DNA from: Hymenobacter wooponensis
GTDB taxonomy: Bacteria; Bacteroidota; Bacteroidia; Cytophagales; Hymenobacteraceae
NCBI RefSeq assembly: GCF_004745865.1
Contig: NZ_SRKZ01000003.1
Span: 62,001-126,000, forward strand
Direction of reading: 5' to 3'
Length of the DNA: 64,000 nt
In this document: piece by piece, positions 43,422 through 51,048 of the stretch
Position numbering within the stretch: position 1 is the stretch's first letter
Layout of the letters: each line of letters starts with the position of its first letter
Notes under the pieces: model-generated
What the model was told of the DNA's origin: nothing
The model's input: the letters and a program-made list of their open reading frames with translations, nothing else
Databases searched by the model: none
Position numbers and translations under genes: made by a program

Positions 43422-44528
43422 ATGGCTGACAAGATTCTGGATTACGCCTGGGTGACGGGTAACGCGCCCTTCTACGGCCCGGAAGAGTTCCGCGCCTTCA
43501 TTCTCAAGTTCATTCAGGAAGATCCTGAACTCAACGCCATCATGGTGATTGAGGATGGCATCAAAGCCAAAATGGACGTGCCCTTCGTGGGCCGCTTTGA
43601 GAAGGTAACGCACCTCGACCCAGGTTGCGGCGCTCAGCCTACCACGCCCCGTATCCCGTTTGACAAGCTCACCTGGGACCCCATGCCCATGCTGGCCTGG
43701 ATCAAGGAGTGCGCCACCGACCTGGACCGCACCTTCATGGCCTGGGGTCTGGATGTGGGCTATAAGCGGGATGACCTGCAAAACGCCCTTATCCAGATCA
43801 AAACCGGCAACCTGGTACCCGGCGACGCCGGCACCGAGCAGACGGTAGACTACTGGAATGAGTTCGTGCAGGATATGTTCATCTCGGCTATCCGTCGTGA
43901 CATCTACCGCTTCGCCTTGCTGGGCAACAAGGCCATCACGGCCGCTCAGCTCACGAAGGGTGCTGATGACGTGAAGAACTACAACGCTGTAGATGGGGCC
44001 TTCACGCAGGTAATCGCTGCGGGTGCTGAGAACCGCGCCTACGAAATCGCAGCGAACCAGTCGGCTGATCAGGAGTTGCCTGCTGGGGAGTCCTACAAGA
44101 TCTTCAAGGCGCTCGACAATGCGGCTGAAGGTGATTTGGAAGATGCCGATGATAAAGTACTGCTGGTAACCAGCTCCATTGCCAAGAACTGGCAGGACTA
44201 CCGCGAGTCGAACGACAAAGTACAGGTAAGCTGGGAGTTGCAGGAAGGCCGCTTGGTAGCGCCTACGTTCCGCGACATTCCGATCATCAAGATCAAGGAT
44301 CTGGACAAGCTGCTCAAGTCGGACTTCAAGCTGGCGGGCAAAATCGATCTGCCCCACCGCGCTATCCTGACCACGCGCCGCAACCTGCGGGCTGGCTTTG
44401 ACAGCTACGATGCCGCCACCGAAGTCGATGCCTTCTACGACCGCAAGGACCGCGAAACCCACCTGCGCGCCATGTTCAAGATGGACGTGAAGGTGATGAG
44501 CTCGGACTTGATGCTGGCGGCCTACTAA
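43422..44528 (+). CDS. Phage major capsid protein
   Basis: 368 residues, directly after the protease/scaffold gene. Features fitting an HK97-fold capsid protein: acidic helical N-terminal region, 'LAWIKECATDLDRTFMAWGL', a long spine-helix candidate 'DYWNEFVQDMFISAIRRDI', and the C-terminal 'LPHRAILTTRRNLRAGFDSY', a phrase common in capsid proteins of Bacteroidota phages. There is no obvious N-terminal propeptide beyond a possible short one. GC-rich and strongly biased codons suggest high expression. Confidence 0.75.
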   Translation: MADKILDYAWVTGNAPFYGPEEFRAFILKFIQEDPELNAIMVIEDGIKAKMDVPFVGRFEKVTHLDPGCGAQPTTPRIPFDKLTWDPMPMLAWIKECATDLDRTFMAWGLDVGYKRDDLQNALIQIKTGNLVPGDAGTEQTVDYWNEFVQDMFISAIRRDIYRFALLGNKAITAAQLTKGADDVKNYNAVDGAFTQVIAAGAENRAYEIAANQSADQELPAGESYKIFKALDNAAEGDLEDADDKVLLVTSSIAKNWQDYRESNDKVQVSWELQEGRLVAPTFRDIPIIKIKDLDKLLKSDFKLAGKIDLPHRAILTTRRNLRAGFDSYDAATEVDAFYDRKDRETHLRAMFKMDVKVMSSDLMLAAY

Positions 44529-44603
44529 GCTATCCTATCGCGAAAACGCCCCGGCCACTTAGGATGGGGCCATTCTTCACCTCATTTCTAGAAGACTCGA
44601 CTT

Positions 44604-45179
44604 ATGGCATCCTGCCGTCAACTAAAAAAAGGCGCCGTTGCCCCCTGCGAACCAGGGGTAGCTGGCCTGAAGGCTAAAACTGTCCTCGTGCGCAAGGAAG
44701 ATATTGCCGGCTTCGTTCGGGACGCGGTTATCAAGAAAGGCATCGTCCTCACCCTGGTAGCGGGCAAGAAGGGCTTCCTCTTTCAAGGCCTAGGCGACAG
44801 CAACGCGGCCCGCGCCGAACTCGTGCCCGGCAAATACAAGCCCAGCTATAAGCATGAATTCGACCTGGTTGCCTTCGACCCGGGCCCCGAGCAGGCCGAA
44901 ACCATGGAAGATTTAGCCGGTGATGCAGAGGGTGTTATTTCCATCACGCTGGACAACAACGGCTACTACAAAGTGCTGGGCCTAAACGGGGGCCTGCGCC
45001 CTTCAGCCATGAAAACCGACTCGGCTGATGCCGACCTCGGTGGTGGTATTCCCGCTACGCTCTCTTCCGACAAGGAAGTTGGCCTGGCTGATTACCTGAT
45101 GGTGATTACGGATGGCGTCTACGATGCCGCCGCTACAAAACTTGCCTTTGAGGCGCTGTACGCTGCACCAGTAGTATGA
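44604..45179 (+). CDS. Phage structural protein, possible tail tube or decoration
   Basis: 191 residues. A basic N-terminus 'MASCRQLKKGAVAPCEPGVA' with two Cys, then beta-rich segments ('RAELVPGKYKPSYKHEFDLV', 'GVISITLDNNGYYKVLGLNG') and a C-terminal helix. It lies between capsid and portal and has its own 75-bp upstream gap. Composition fits a virion protein; tail tube or capsid decoration are both possible. It overlaps the next gene by ATGA. Confidence 0.45.
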   Translation: MASCRQLKKGAVAPCEPGVAGLKAKTVLVRKEDIAGFVRDAVIKKGIVLTLVAGKKGFLFQGLGDSNAARAELVPGKYKPSYKHEFDLVAFDPGPEQAETMEDLAGDAEGVISITLDNNGYYKVLGLNGGLRPSAMKTDSADADLGGGIPATLSSDKEVGLADYLMVITDGVYDAAATKLAFEALYAAPVV

Positions 45180-45784
45180 GCCAGTCAAAGGGGGAGTGGG
45201 TGGATAGGGCTCGTCAGATAAAACTGGCGGGCCTGATGCGCACCGACTCCGCAGAGCTGGCCGCGGTATACGCCGCCCTATATCCTACAGCCGAACCCGT
45301 ACGGGTCGGCTGCTATAAGTGCGTAGCCGAGGCCTTCCAGGCTGTTCTGCGCTACCTGCGCACTGCCCCCACGGATTCCTCCACTTCATTTTCTGCTGTT
45401 ATGTCCACTGCCACTCCCAAAGTAGAACGCAAGTACTCCTTTGTTGACACCAATAAAACCTACCGCCCGCATAATTCGCCGGTGGTGTTTTCCAATGCTA
45501 ACCTCACCGATAAGCTGATAGGCTCGATCCTGAAATCTGATCCGGCCATGGCGGTGCACTTCGGTATATCCGAAGAGGAAGGCCAGGAGTTCGTCGAATC
45601 GCTGAATCAGACCCCGCCCAGTGCCGAAGAGCAGCGGGCTGACGCCTTCAAGCAGTTGGAAGGCCTGAAGCGAGATGAGTTGGAAGGCTTCTACTCGTCG
45701 GAGGTAACCGATGGACAGGATCCCAAAACCTTCGCCAACAAAACGGAGCTGATCAACGCCCTGCTCGATAGCCGCGCCAAGTAA
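45176..45784 (+). CDS. Phage protein with HeH/SAP-like C-terminal motif
   Basis: 202 residues, coupled to the previous gene (ATGA). The middle has 'YSFVDTNKTYRPHNSPVVFS'. The C-terminal 40 residues 'LKRDELEGFYSSEV' and 'FANKTELINALLDSRAK' form a helix-extended loop-helix like HeH/LEM/SAP motifs, found at the ends of several phage structural or Rho-like proteins. An internal ATG ('MSTATPKVERKYSF', near 45401) could start a shorter product. A terminator follows. Role unknown. Confidence 0.45.
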   Translation: MSQSKGEWVDRARQIKLAGLMRTDSAELAAVYAALYPTAEPVRVGCYKCVAEAFQAVLRYLRTAPTDSSTSFSAVMSTATPKVERKYSFVDTNKTYRPHNSPVVFSNANLTDKLIGSILKSDPAMAVHFGISEEEGQEFVESLNQTPPSAEEQRADAFKQLEGLKRDELEGFYSSEVTDGQDPKTFANKTELINALLDSRAK

Positions 45785-45807
45785 GCCGCCTGCTTGCTGA
45801 ATGCCCA

Positions 45808-45851
45808 TAAAAGGCCCGCACCGCACTTCGGCGCGGGCCTTTTTCTTTTTT
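45808..45851 (+). terminator. Intrinsic terminator between head genes and portal
   Basis: AAGGCCCGC pairs with GCGGGCCTT across the loop ACCGCACTTCGGC; T-rich tract (TTTTTCTTTTTT) follows. It overlaps any portal start upstream of 45850, which helps fix the portal start. Confidence 0.85.
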
Positions 45852-45872
45852 CCTGCCTACCTCTCCCTCTCC

Positions 45873-47162
45873 GTGTCCACTGCTACTGAAACTCTTGCCC
45901 CCATGCTCCAGGCCCAGCGTCAGGTGATAAAGGCCCAAGCACTGCGGCCCGACATCATCACCCTTAACACGCCGACTGACTACCCGAAGTGGGGGGATGA
46001 CAACCTGTATCCGCAGCGCCTGCTGGCTGCCTACGCTGGCTCGGGCACGGCGACGGTGTGCGCCGAGCGCAAAGCCCAGTTTATTGAGGGGAACGGCTTC
46101 ACAGATACCACCTTCTATCGAGCTGTGATTGACCGGGCCGGAGGCACTATCGATAGCTTGCTGCAGCCCGTAGCTAACAACACGGCGTACATCGAAGGCT
46201 GGGCCGTGCGGGTGAACATCAACGCCAACGGCTTTCCTTGTGAGGTGCTGCACCAGCCTAAAGAGCAGGTGCGGCCCTACTATCCGGAGGCCAATGGCGT
46301 TACCCGCTGGGTAGGTCTGGTGCGCAATCCAGCTGCTGTGGCCAAGCGTGGAGCTACCTACGCTTCCCGTTCGGGACTGCAGAAAGTACCGGTGTACAAC
46401 CCACGCGAAAAGCCCGAAGCTAGGTTGGAGCGCATTGCGGCGTGGGAGAATGAGAAAGGGGAAAAAATTGGGCTAAAAGGATACCCAGGGGAAATCTATT
46501 ACTGGTTTCAGAAGCGCACTGGTGCCTATCTGCACCCGCGCCCGCTGATTGATGCCGTGCTCGATGACGTGTACTCGGAGCCCAATTTGAAGCGCAGTCG
46601 GGCGCGCGACTTAGATTCGGGCTACTCCGCGCAGGTGATGATTACCGAGTACGGTACAGACAAGCCCACGCCGGAAGTACTGGAAGCTAATAACCTCAAA
46701 TACGGCGTCTTTGTCGGCCCTGATGGCAGTAGAATTCTGCTGCAGTATGCGCTGAATAAGGACCAGAAACCCGATGTAGACACCCTGCAGGCTCCTGATG
46801 CCAGCAAGCGCTACGTAACAGATGAGGACGCGATTAAGCAGAATATCCGCGAAGCTATGCAAATGCCGGGCGTGCTCTTAGGGCGGGAAATCGCGGGCAA
46901 GCTTGGCAGCCTGCAGGAACTCCAAGACGCCGTGCTCTACGTGCAAACGCTGGTCGTCAACTCGCCGCAGCGCGCCATTGAGCGAGGCTTTGAGGCTGTG
47001 TTTCGCGACTTCCAGAAAGCCGATGGCTCGTTTCCCTTCCGCAACCTGAAGGACTTCTCCATTCAAAACCTGACGCTGGAGCAAGCAGCTAAGCTAGCTG
47101 GCGTACCAACCGAATCAGCGCCAGCCACCCCGACTGCGGAAGATACTCCCCTCAATAACTGA
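45873..47162 (+). CDS. Phage portal protein
   Basis: 429 residues from a GTG at 45873 (ATG at 45903 is an alternative; upstream frame lies in a terminator). Family signs: 'YPKWGDDNLYPQRLLAAYAG' at the N-terminus (binding-domain start), 'CAERKAQFIEGNGF', wing-like middle 'PGEIYYWFQKRTGAYLHPRP', and the C-terminal 'IKQNIREAMQMPGVLLGREI' then 'ELQDAVLYVQTLVVNSPQRA', similar to the stem and clip helices of Bacteroidota phage portals. Forms the dodecameric DNA entry channel. Unusually, it lies after the capsid and far from the terminase. Confidence 0.8.
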   Translation: MSTATETLAPMLQAQRQVIKAQALRPDIITLNTPTDYPKWGDDNLYPQRLLAAYAGSGTATVCAERKAQFIEGNGFTDTTFYRAVIDRAGGTIDSLLQPVANNTAYIEGWAVRVNINANGFPCEVLHQPKEQVRPYYPEANGVTRWVGLVRNPAAVAKRGATYASRSGLQKVPVYNPREKPEARLERIAAWENEKGEKIGLKGYPGEIYYWFQKRTGAYLHPRPLIDAVLDDVYSEPNLKRSRARDLDSGYSAQVMITEYGTDKPTPEVLEANNLKYGVFVGPDGSRILLQYALNKDQKPDVDTLQAPDASKRYVTDEDAIKQNIREAMQMPGVLLGREIAGKLGSLQELQDAVLYVQTLVVNSPQRAIERGFEAVFRDFQKADGSFPFRNLKDFSIQNLTLEQAAKLAGVPTESAPATPTAEDTPLNN

Positions 47163-47193
47163 TTCTACCCTGGCCATTCTGGCTAGCCTGCCT

Positions 47194-47307
47194 GTGCTTC
47201 TGGCGAATGAGCTGCTGAAAGATGTGCCTCGCAAGAAGAAGCTGGAAATGATGGGCTTACCCCCTGATACGCCTTTAGACCCCGACAATGGAACCGCTGC
47301 TGCTTAG
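47194..47307 (+). CDS. Very small phage protein
   Basis: 37 residues from a GTG at 47194 ('LLANELLKDVPRKKKLEMMG' then a Pro/Asp-rich end); the open frame runs further upstream into the portal gene without a start. It overlaps the next gene by 20 nt. Called because the portal-to-next gap is otherwise empty and codon use looks like its neighbours. Confidence 0.35.
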   Translation: MLLANELLKDVPRKKKLEMMGLPPDTPLDPDNGTAAA

Positions 47308-47809
47308 CCTCGAAGATTTCAAGCCTTACTGCGACCTACCCGAGAACATGCGGCTGGAACGCATGGCTCCCCACATTCGGGAAGCCCAGCGCCGCCTAAA
47401 GCCGCTCTTAGGAGAGCAGCTGCTAGCCGAGTTGGTGCGCCAGCACAAAGCCGAGGCGCTATCGGGCGACTACGTGGAGCTACACAGCCATGCCGTGCCT
47501 GCCTTGGTGCATGCCACACTGGCTGCCTTCTGGCCCTTCTCCCAGGCGACGCTGACTAGCGCAGGCTTACGGCAAAAGGATAGCCAGTATTCCTCGGCTG
47601 TTGATGCCCGCACGCTGGCAACGCAGGCCTCGGTGTACGATGGCCGGGCCCTGAGCTACGAAGTAGAGCTGCGCACTTGGCTCATCGCCAACGCTTCCAG
47701 CTTCGCGGGCTTTTATCCAGACCGCGCTCACTGTGGCGACTCGCAGCCCGCAGCCCGCACGGCTACAGTAGTGGTGCAGGCTATTGGCCGCCCCGCCTAC
47801 CGCCGCTAG
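47288..47809 (+). CDS. Phage head-completion-type protein (DUF6712-like)
   Basis: 173 residues. 'LEDFKPYCDLPENMRLERMA' and 'HIREAQRRLKPLLGEQLLAE' fit the DUF6712-like proteins found in Bacteroidota phages and placed among head-tail connector genes. Helical N-terminal half, more loop-like C-terminal half ending RRPAYRR-like. Connector role inferred from position after the portal. Confidence 0.6.
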   Translation: MEPLLLSLEDFKPYCDLPENMRLERMAPHIREAQRRLKPLLGEQLLAELVRQHKAEALSGDYVELHSHAVPALVHATLAAFWPFSQATLTSAGLRQKDSQYSSAVDARTLATQASVYDGRALSYEVELRTWLIANASSFAGFYPDRAHCGDSQPAARTATVVVQAIGRPAYRR

Positions 47810-47954
47810 TAAGCTACTGGGATTCATGGCCCAAGTGACTTCGCCGGCTCGGCATACGGGCTGAAGCCCCACAAACAGTCTAACGCCACGGACTACTGCA
47901 CAGGCCCAGCCGTTACGGGCGGGGCTAGTGCAGAGCTACGCTAACCAACCACGG

Positions 47955-48152
47955 CTAGTCGGATGCCTGCCCAAGGGTTGCGCGACACTTCAGCTTATCC
48001 AACTCGATTTTATTCCGGTAGCCTTCGGGCCAGTACTCTTGGGGCCACTCATCCCAATCATTTGAAGGATAGGGTGGAAGAGGGTAGTTAGGATCAGGGT
48101 TGGAGAAAAAACCTAAAAAACGGCTTATGTAGTTGCGTAGCAGTTTTACCAT
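47955..48152 (-). CDS. Small hypothetical protein, antisense cargo
   Basis: 65 residues: a basic N-terminal amphipathic or membrane-associating helix (MVKLLRNYISRFLGFF), then 'SNPDPNYPLPPYPSNDWDEW', a Pro/Trp/Tyr-rich acidic stretch. AT-rich DNA lies upstream (48153-48200), unlike neighbouring phage genes, which fits a separately promoted cargo gene. No family recognised. Confidence 0.45.
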   Translation of the reverse strand: MVKLLRNYISRFLGFFSNPDPNYPLPPYPSNDWDEWPQEYWPEGYRNKIELDKLKCRATLGQASD

Positions 48153-48471
48153 AGAAAGATATGAGGTATAAATAAAGCTAGGAAAGATAGAAAATAAAGA
48201 TGCATATAAGTCAAACCGTCCTGCTTTTTCCTAGCCGCCCTGCCCCGCATCTATTCGTTCTCAGTGCCACGTCTGACCAACGCCTAGCACCATGACCTAT
48301 TCAATCTGCCTGCCTCGCTATGCTCCTCGCTATCCGCTGCTTTGGCCTCCGCCAAGCTGGCAACAGGTGGTAGCCGGCCTACCTCTTCTCCCTAATCATT
48401 TCCTCGCTACGTCAATCGCTGTGCTGCCCTCTTATACTTTCCTTGTTGTGTTGTTGGATGCGGGGACTGCT

Positions 48472-48780
48472 ATGCCTACGCCTGTATTAGCAGGCATTGT
48501 TGGGGCTGTAATTGGCGTGGCCGCGTGGCTACTTAACCGAACCGTATCGGGCTTCGATGCCAGCACCAAGGAGACGAAGGATGCCGTGCACCAGCTCACG
48601 CAGCTGGTAACGGAAATGCGGCTGGAGCGCAAGGATGACCGGCAGTTGGTCAACTACCTAAAAGAGCGGCAGGACAATCTGGAAAAGGAAAATAAGGTGC
48701 TGCATACGAGTGTGCAGGCTTTTGATAAATACCTGTACGGCCTGCAGCAAGCAGGCAAGAATCTTCCGCCTCAACCCTAA
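48472..48780 (+). CDS. Small membrane protein with coiled coil, lysis region
   Basis: 102 residues from the ATG at 48472: one membrane helix ('PVLAGIVGAVIGVAAWLL') then a long charged helix with heptads ('LVTEMRLERKDDRQLVNYLK'). A 60-residue extension back to an ATG at 48292 is possible but low in family-like character. The topology resembles hemolysin-XhlA-like or spanin-like accessory lysis proteins. It is first in the lysis cassette. The 320 bp upstream (48153-48471) hold no other gene. Confidence 0.55.
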   Translation: MPTPVLAGIVGAVIGVAAWLLNRTVSGFDASTKETKDAVHQLTQLVTEMRLERKDDRQLVNYLKERQDNLEKENKVLHTSVQAFDKYLYGLQQAGKNLPPQP

Positions 48781-48794
48781 TCACTAATACACTT

Positions 48795-49283
48795 ATGGAA
48801 CAATCCCCCAACACCTGTACGCCTTGGCAGAAAACCGTGGCCTACATCCGCCGGCATGTACCCTTCTTCCTGGGCCTGCTCATTGTCCTGGCCTACCTGC
48901 TCACGCCTGAGCTACTACCCAAGCTCACCTTCTGGCTATACGGTGCTGAGCCAATTACCCCTGGCGGTGCTGATCCGGACGGGGCGCAGATAACCGCCCT
49001 GCACCAAGCACAGGGAGCCAAACAGTTCGGGGCGGTGGTGAGCATCTTCCTGGCGGGCTCAGGCTACTTCTGTGGCATCATCGTGCTGGTCTGGTCGCTC
49101 ATGCACTACATCACTCCCGGCCTGCCAGTGTGGGCCAAGCGTCACTTCACGGCTGGTTTTGTCGTCGAGGATTCTACTGTTCAACTTTCGGAAGAATGTC
49201 AGTACAACATCTACTTAAAAGTCTGGTTTGGCTTGCTCTCGCTGTATGCGGCCTGCCTGCTGGTAGCCGCGCTCAGTCAGTAG
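48795..49283 (+). CDS. Holin-like membrane protein
   Basis: 162 residues with three hydrophobic helices (about 23-45 'VPFFLGLLIVLAYLL', 77-105 'AVVSIFLAGSGYFCGIIVLV', 135-160 'VWFGLLSLYAACLLVAAL') and a basic 'PVWAKRHF' motif. Three-helix topology and position directly before the endolysin make it the holin candidate. Its 3' end overlaps the endolysin start by 88 nt in another frame. A decayed homologue is at 13842-14240. Confidence 0.6.
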   Translation: MEQSPNTCTPWQKTVAYIRRHVPFFLGLLIVLAYLLTPELLPKLTFWLYGAEPITPGGADPDGAQITALHQAQGAKQFGAVVSIFLAGSGYFCGIIVLVWSLMHYITPGLPVWAKRHFTAGFVVEDSTVQLSEECQYNIYLKVWFGLLSLYAACLLVAALSQ

Positions 49284-49783
49284 CCCAGCGTTCGAATGCC
49301 GCCTGCACCCTCGACTGGGCAGGGCGGCAAACGGGCGTGCGGGAACTGACCGGCCGCAACGATGGGCCGCAAATCAACGCCTGGCAAAAGGCCGCAGGAG
49401 CGGCCCTCTATGGCCCCTGGTGTGGCGTATACCAGGCAGCCAACCAGCGGGCCTGTGGCCTACCAGTGCCCAAGGGAGCCGCTGGCTCCTATAATTGGTT
49501 CACCGATAAGACGCGCACCTACTACTTCACTGGCAAGCGTGGCTCCATCGATAGCCTGAAGCCAGGGCATGTAGTGGGTTTCTACTATGCAAGCCTGGGC
49601 CGCATCGGGCATATTGGCCGGGCGGTAGAGATGGGCCGCAGCATCCGCAAAGGCCGGCCCGCCCGTGGCTGGTATGTGAATGCGGGCAATACGGGCCGAG
49701 GTGGGGGCCGGGATGGTGGGGGCGTGCGTGTCGTGTTTTACCCTAACTCGGACATATCCGCAGTTGCAAACTGGCTGTACTAA
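49196..49783 (+). CDS. Secreted phage endolysin, CHAP/NlpC-like cysteine peptidase
   Basis: 195 residues from the ATG at 49196. A Sec signal (MSVQHLLKSLVWLALAVCGL.., cleaved near SRAQ) precedes a compact domain: 'LDWAGRQTGVRELTGRNDG', nucleophile block 'YGPWCGVYQAANQRACG' (Cys76), 'SLKPGHVVGFYYASLGRIGH' with His139, and 'YVNAGNT' with Asn162, the Cys-His-Asn layout of CHAP/NlpC peptidases. With its own export signal the enzyme would not need a large-pore holin. It cuts peptidoglycan peptides or amide bonds. Coupled to the next gene (stop and ATG 2 nt apart). Confidence 0.8.
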   Translation: MSVQHLLKSLVWLALAVCGLPAGSRAQSVAQRSNAACTLDWAGRQTGVRELTGRNDGPQINAWQKAAGAALYGPWCGVYQAANQRACGLPVPKGAAGSYNWFTDKTRTYYFTGKRGSIDSLKPGHVVGFYYASLGRIGHIGRAVEMGRSIRKGRPARGWYVNAGNTGRGGGRDGGGVRVVFYPNSDISAVANWLY

Positions 49784-49785
49784 CC

Positions 49786-50379
49786 ATGGATACTCCTAAA
49801 CTAAACGGCTATGGCCGGTTGCTGCTGCTGATCGTGGTGGGCATTCTTTTACTCGGCTTCGGCCTAGGAATCACAATTGGCCTGAGTAGCTGTGCTACAT
49901 CAAAAAATGTAGCAAGCGAGAGTGTGTCAGATGCAAGCCCAGAGGATACAGGCCAGTACGCACGCGACCAGCCGTACAAGGCGGCTAACTACGCTAATCA
50001 GGTACCAACGGCACAGGCTGACCAGCCAAAGGGAATAGGCTTTCTAGGCCTAGGCAAGCGCTCAGGCAAGCAGAAAATAAAGAACAGCACCATTATCAAC
50101 CAGTACGGCACCGGCAACATCGCTGCTGTGCCTACCAAAACGGAAGCCCCGACCCAGCTAGGCACCGGTAACAAGGCCACCGATAACCGGGAAGCAGGCG
50201 CCGATGGTGGGGCCGCAGGTATTGGCAAGGGCAACGCACCCTCAGTCAGCACAAAGGAGGTAGGCCCGCCGTGGTGGGTGTATGGCCTGTTGGTGCTAGC
50301 TGGTGCTACAGGCGGCTGGATATTACGCAATCATGCTAGCAAGTGGGCCTGGGTACCAGCTCGCTGGAAGCTGGCCTAA
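49786..50379 (+). CDS. Probable unimolecular spanin (lipobox plus C-terminal membrane helix)
   Basis: 197 residues. N-terminal hydrophobic stretch (12-33) ends at a lipobox L-S-S-C (Cys36). A polar, Gly/Asn/Thr-rich middle ('KNSTIINQYGTGN' near 99-111) spans about 120 residues. A C-terminal membrane helix (161-180, 'PPWWVYGLLVLAGATGGWIL') is followed by a basic tail. An outer-membrane lipid anchor plus an inner-membrane helix is the definition of a u-spanin, which fuses the two membranes in the last lysis step. It follows the endolysin directly. The long first hydrophobic stretch leaves open an uncleaved anchor instead. Confidence 0.6.
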   Translation: MDTPKLNGYGRLLLLIVVGILLLGFGLGITIGLSSCATSKNVASESVSDASPEDTGQYARDQPYKAANYANQVPTAQADQPKGIGFLGLGKRSGKQKIKNSTIINQYGTGNIAAVPTKTEAPTQLGTGNKATDNREAGADGGAAGIGKGNAPSVSTKEVGPPWWVYGLLVLAGATGGWILRNHASKWAWVPARWKLA

Positions 50380-50470
50380 TAGAATCACTGGCCCCGCTTT
50401 GTGTGTAGGGGCGTAGGCCAGGATACCTCTAGCGGGAGCGCATGCCCGCGCCCGAGGGTATATTCGGAGG

Positions 50471-50503
50471 GAAGCCGGAACTGCAGCCCGGCTTCTTCGT
50501 TTT
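50471..50503 (+). terminator. Intrinsic terminator, end of lysis operon
   Basis: GAAGCCGG and CCGGCTTC with an 8-10-nt loop, then TTCGTTTTAT. A second, weaker hairpin (50561-50588, AAGCC.CGG / CCG.GGCTT, T-rich) follows. Confidence 0.7.
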
Positions 50504-50607
50504 ATATTTGCCTCTCCACAACCGCGCAAAAGGTGTGGACTGCCATCTACTGCAACTATAGAAGCCTCGGCACATGTCGGGGCTTTTACATTTTAGCGAG
50601 TATATAA

Positions 50608-50660
50608 GTAGTAGGAGGGAGGCCTATTTAGGCAAAGAGGCACACCAACGGGCACACCAA
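50608..50660. other. Prophage-end-like sequence next to tRNA-Thr
   Basis: AGTAGTAGGAGGGAGGCCTA and the AGGCACACC-type bases after it align with 17036-17090, the position after the decayed lysis cassette. It separates the lysis operon from the tRNA terminator and may be attachment-proximal phage DNA. Confidence 0.45.
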
Positions 50661-50698
50661 TAAAAAACGCCTTGCAAATCATTGATTTACAAGGCGTT
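50661..50698 (-). terminator. Intrinsic terminator of tRNA-Thr
   Basis: On the minus strand AACGCCTTGTAAATCA pairs with TGATTTGCAAGGCGTT (one mismatch), followed by six T residues, 13 nt past the tRNA 3' end. Confidence 0.9.
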
Positions 50699-50710
50699 AC
50701 TTTACCTATG

Positions 50711-50783
<73 letters not shown>

Positions 50784-50987
50784 GTTTAAGTGGTGCAAAA
50801 CTACATATAGAATTGATATTCTCAAGCCTTAACTGATAAAAAAAGACGTCTTAGAAGTAGTGAATCTACCAATAAGGGCCAAAGTGATTGATAATCTGAG
50901 AGGTTTGTGTTTTGCAGCAAGAGTGAATTTTTACTTTATTTTTTAAAATGGACAAAAGTTCCCACAAGAGAGGCTGTATGTACTGAA

Positions 50988-51034
50988 CAAGAAAAGCCGG
51001 ATGAGCCTAAAGACTCATCCGGCTTTTCTTGTTG
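50988..51034. terminator. Bidirectional terminator after DUF349 gene
   Basis: CAAGAAAAGCCGGATGAG and its exact complement flank an 8-nt loop. The minus-strand copy reads out into T-rich sequence after the DUF349 stop. Confidence 0.85.
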
Positions 51035-51048
51035 ATAAGAACTGAAGA

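Noticed and set aside
43395..44462. 355-codon open frame on the minus strand
   Set aside because: It is exactly antisense to the capsid gene; its residues follow the complement of highly biased codons and show no family features.
26126..50379. Tailocin or gene-transfer agent instead of a prophage
   Set aside because: Terminase, protease, capsid and portal genes are all present and the lysis genes are complete; nothing specific to tailocins or gene-transfer agents is seen.
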